The position numbers were made by a program, and so were the translations under genes. This document shows positions 63,358 through 64,000 of a stretch of DNA of 64,000 nt, one piece after another. The stretch comes from Cladocopium goreaui (lineage: Eukaryota > Sar > Dinophyceae > Suessiales > Symbiodiniaceae), in contig CAMXCT020002046.1 of NCBI GenBank assembly GCA_947184155.2, positions 524,022 through 588,021 on the forward strand, written 5' to 3'. Positions within the stretch are counted from its first letter, which is position 1; every line of letters starts with the position of its first letter. The notes under the pieces were generated by a model, which made no database searches, had not been told where the DNA came from, and saw nothing but the letters and a program-made list of their open reading frames with translations.

Positions 63358-63507
63358 TCACTTTTTGCGACTTTTCGGTTTTGGAGCCGGCTCTTCTTCC
63401 TCAGCCTTGTCACCTTTCTTTCTCTTCTGCTTGACAGCCGCGTTCTGATCCTTTTCCTTCTCCGCTTTGGTGCTGGCCTTCCTTGGACATTTGATATTCA
63501 GTGAATC
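63358..63507 (-). CDS. 3'-terminal exon, Lys/Glu-rich C-terminus
   Basis: The minus strand reads SLNIKCPRKASTKAEKEKDQ then NAAVKQKRKKGDKAEEEEP and APKPKSRKK before TGA at 63,358-63,360. The alternating basic and acidic composition with a KSRKK end is typical of the tail of a nuclear or nucleolar protein and is unlikely in random DNA. The frame closes upstream at a TAA directly before this stretch, so the acceptor should lie at about 63,507. The rest of the gene was not identified. Confidence 0.5.
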   Translation of the reverse strand, partial: DSLNIKCPRKASTKAEKEKDQNAAVKQKRKKGDKAEEEEPAPKPKSRKK

Positions 63508-63800
63508 TTATCAGTGGGGTTGTGCGTGGTTGAAGTAGATAGCATGATGGTATATGGACCAGACTAAAATGAGTAAACTTAGACCAAAAGTCCGACCAGG
63601 GCAGAAATGAGTATGCTCTGAGCACACTTCAAATTTTAAATGTTGATGTTCTGTTGTCATATATCGCTTTCTTGTATTCATAAAAAACAAATCGCTCAAA
63701 ATAAAATGATAGATATGATATATTCTATATTTATAAGTTATATATTATATAATTACTTTACTTCGAGTTTTCCCCACCATGACATCTATACCTTTTGTTA
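63508..63800. other. No supported gene
   Basis: AT-rich DNA between the exon and the terminal repeat. Confidence 0.4.
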
Positions 63801-63804
63801 CTGG

Positions 63805-64000
63805 CAAATCTTCTGGCATTCTATCTGACGTATCTTCTGGCATATCTGGCATATCTTCTGGCATTCTATCTGGCATATCTTCTGGCATTTTATCTGGCAT
63901 ATCTTCTGGCATTTTATCTGGCTTATCTTCTGGCATTCTATCTGGCATATCTTCTGGCATTCTACCTTGCATATCTTCTGGCACTTTATCTGGCATATCT
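63805..64000. repeat. 24-bp tandem repeat at window end
   Basis: TCTTCTGGCAT(T/A)..ATCTGGCATA units; the minus strand encodes MPED(M/K)PD(R/K) octapeptides in an open frame. It continues past the window, so whether it is coding cannot be judged. Confidence 0.85.

Overview
The window reads as nuclear DNA of a dinoflagellate, probably of the Symbiodinium/Suessiales type. This is an inference from content, not from a marker gene. The evidence is: Ty1/copia-order retroelements carrying extra domains; proteins with KRPAA repeats and GCxKCR-type cysteine clusters; a 12-nt match to the 3' end of the dinoflagellate spliced leader inside a retroelement LTR; short GC-rich exons, several with GC-type donor candidates; and very abundant simple and satellite repeats. 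No prokaryotic operon, rRNA, tRNA or CRISPR array was seen.

Layout. 1-11.5 kb is gene-poor, with microsatellites, a few exon-like islands and a broken copy of a kinase exon at 8.7 kb. 11.5-14.3 kb (minus strand) holds a putative membrane protein: a seven-motif EAR/EPTP-type beta-propeller, a Ser/Thr-rich stalk and a transmembrane segment, with a possible further multi-pass exon. 14,558-21,831 is a complete copia-type LTR retroelement (element 1, minus strand) with identical 119-bp LTRs. 21.8-29.9 kb is mostly tandem repeats, apart from the last exon of a protein kinase at 28.2-28.35 kb. 29,916-39,806 is a second, longer copia-type element (element 2, minus strand) with ~194/198-bp LTRs and several coding lesions. 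It has inserted into a heptamer satellite that continues to 41.7 kb. 41.9-45.3 kb and 55.2-55.85 kb contain dispersed minus-strand exons of a LAMMER/CLK-like kinase. Between those two exon groups sits a ~9.2-kb DNA transposon (45,758-54,948) with matching terminal inverted repeats, subterminal ACTTAG repeats and five plus-strand ORFs, the last a probable transposase. 55.9-64 kb is repeats, MITE copies and exon-like islands, and ends in a 24-bp tandem repeat that leaves the window.

How the pieces relate. The best-supported host gene is the kinase: its exons follow kinase subdomain order along the minus strand, and its introns have absorbed a DNA transposon, a MITE and probably the satellite plus element 2. 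Both retroelements encode, beside gag, protease, integrase, RT and RNase H, a related domain resembling a degenerate SAM-dependent (cytosine-C5-like) methyltransferase. In element 1 it precedes integrase; in element 2 it follows integrase. Element 2 also has an HAD-phosphatase-like ORF ahead of gag. The methyltransferase-like domains and the multi-gene DNA transposon are the most promising candidates for something little described. All functional names come from motif reading by eye; no alignment or database search was run.
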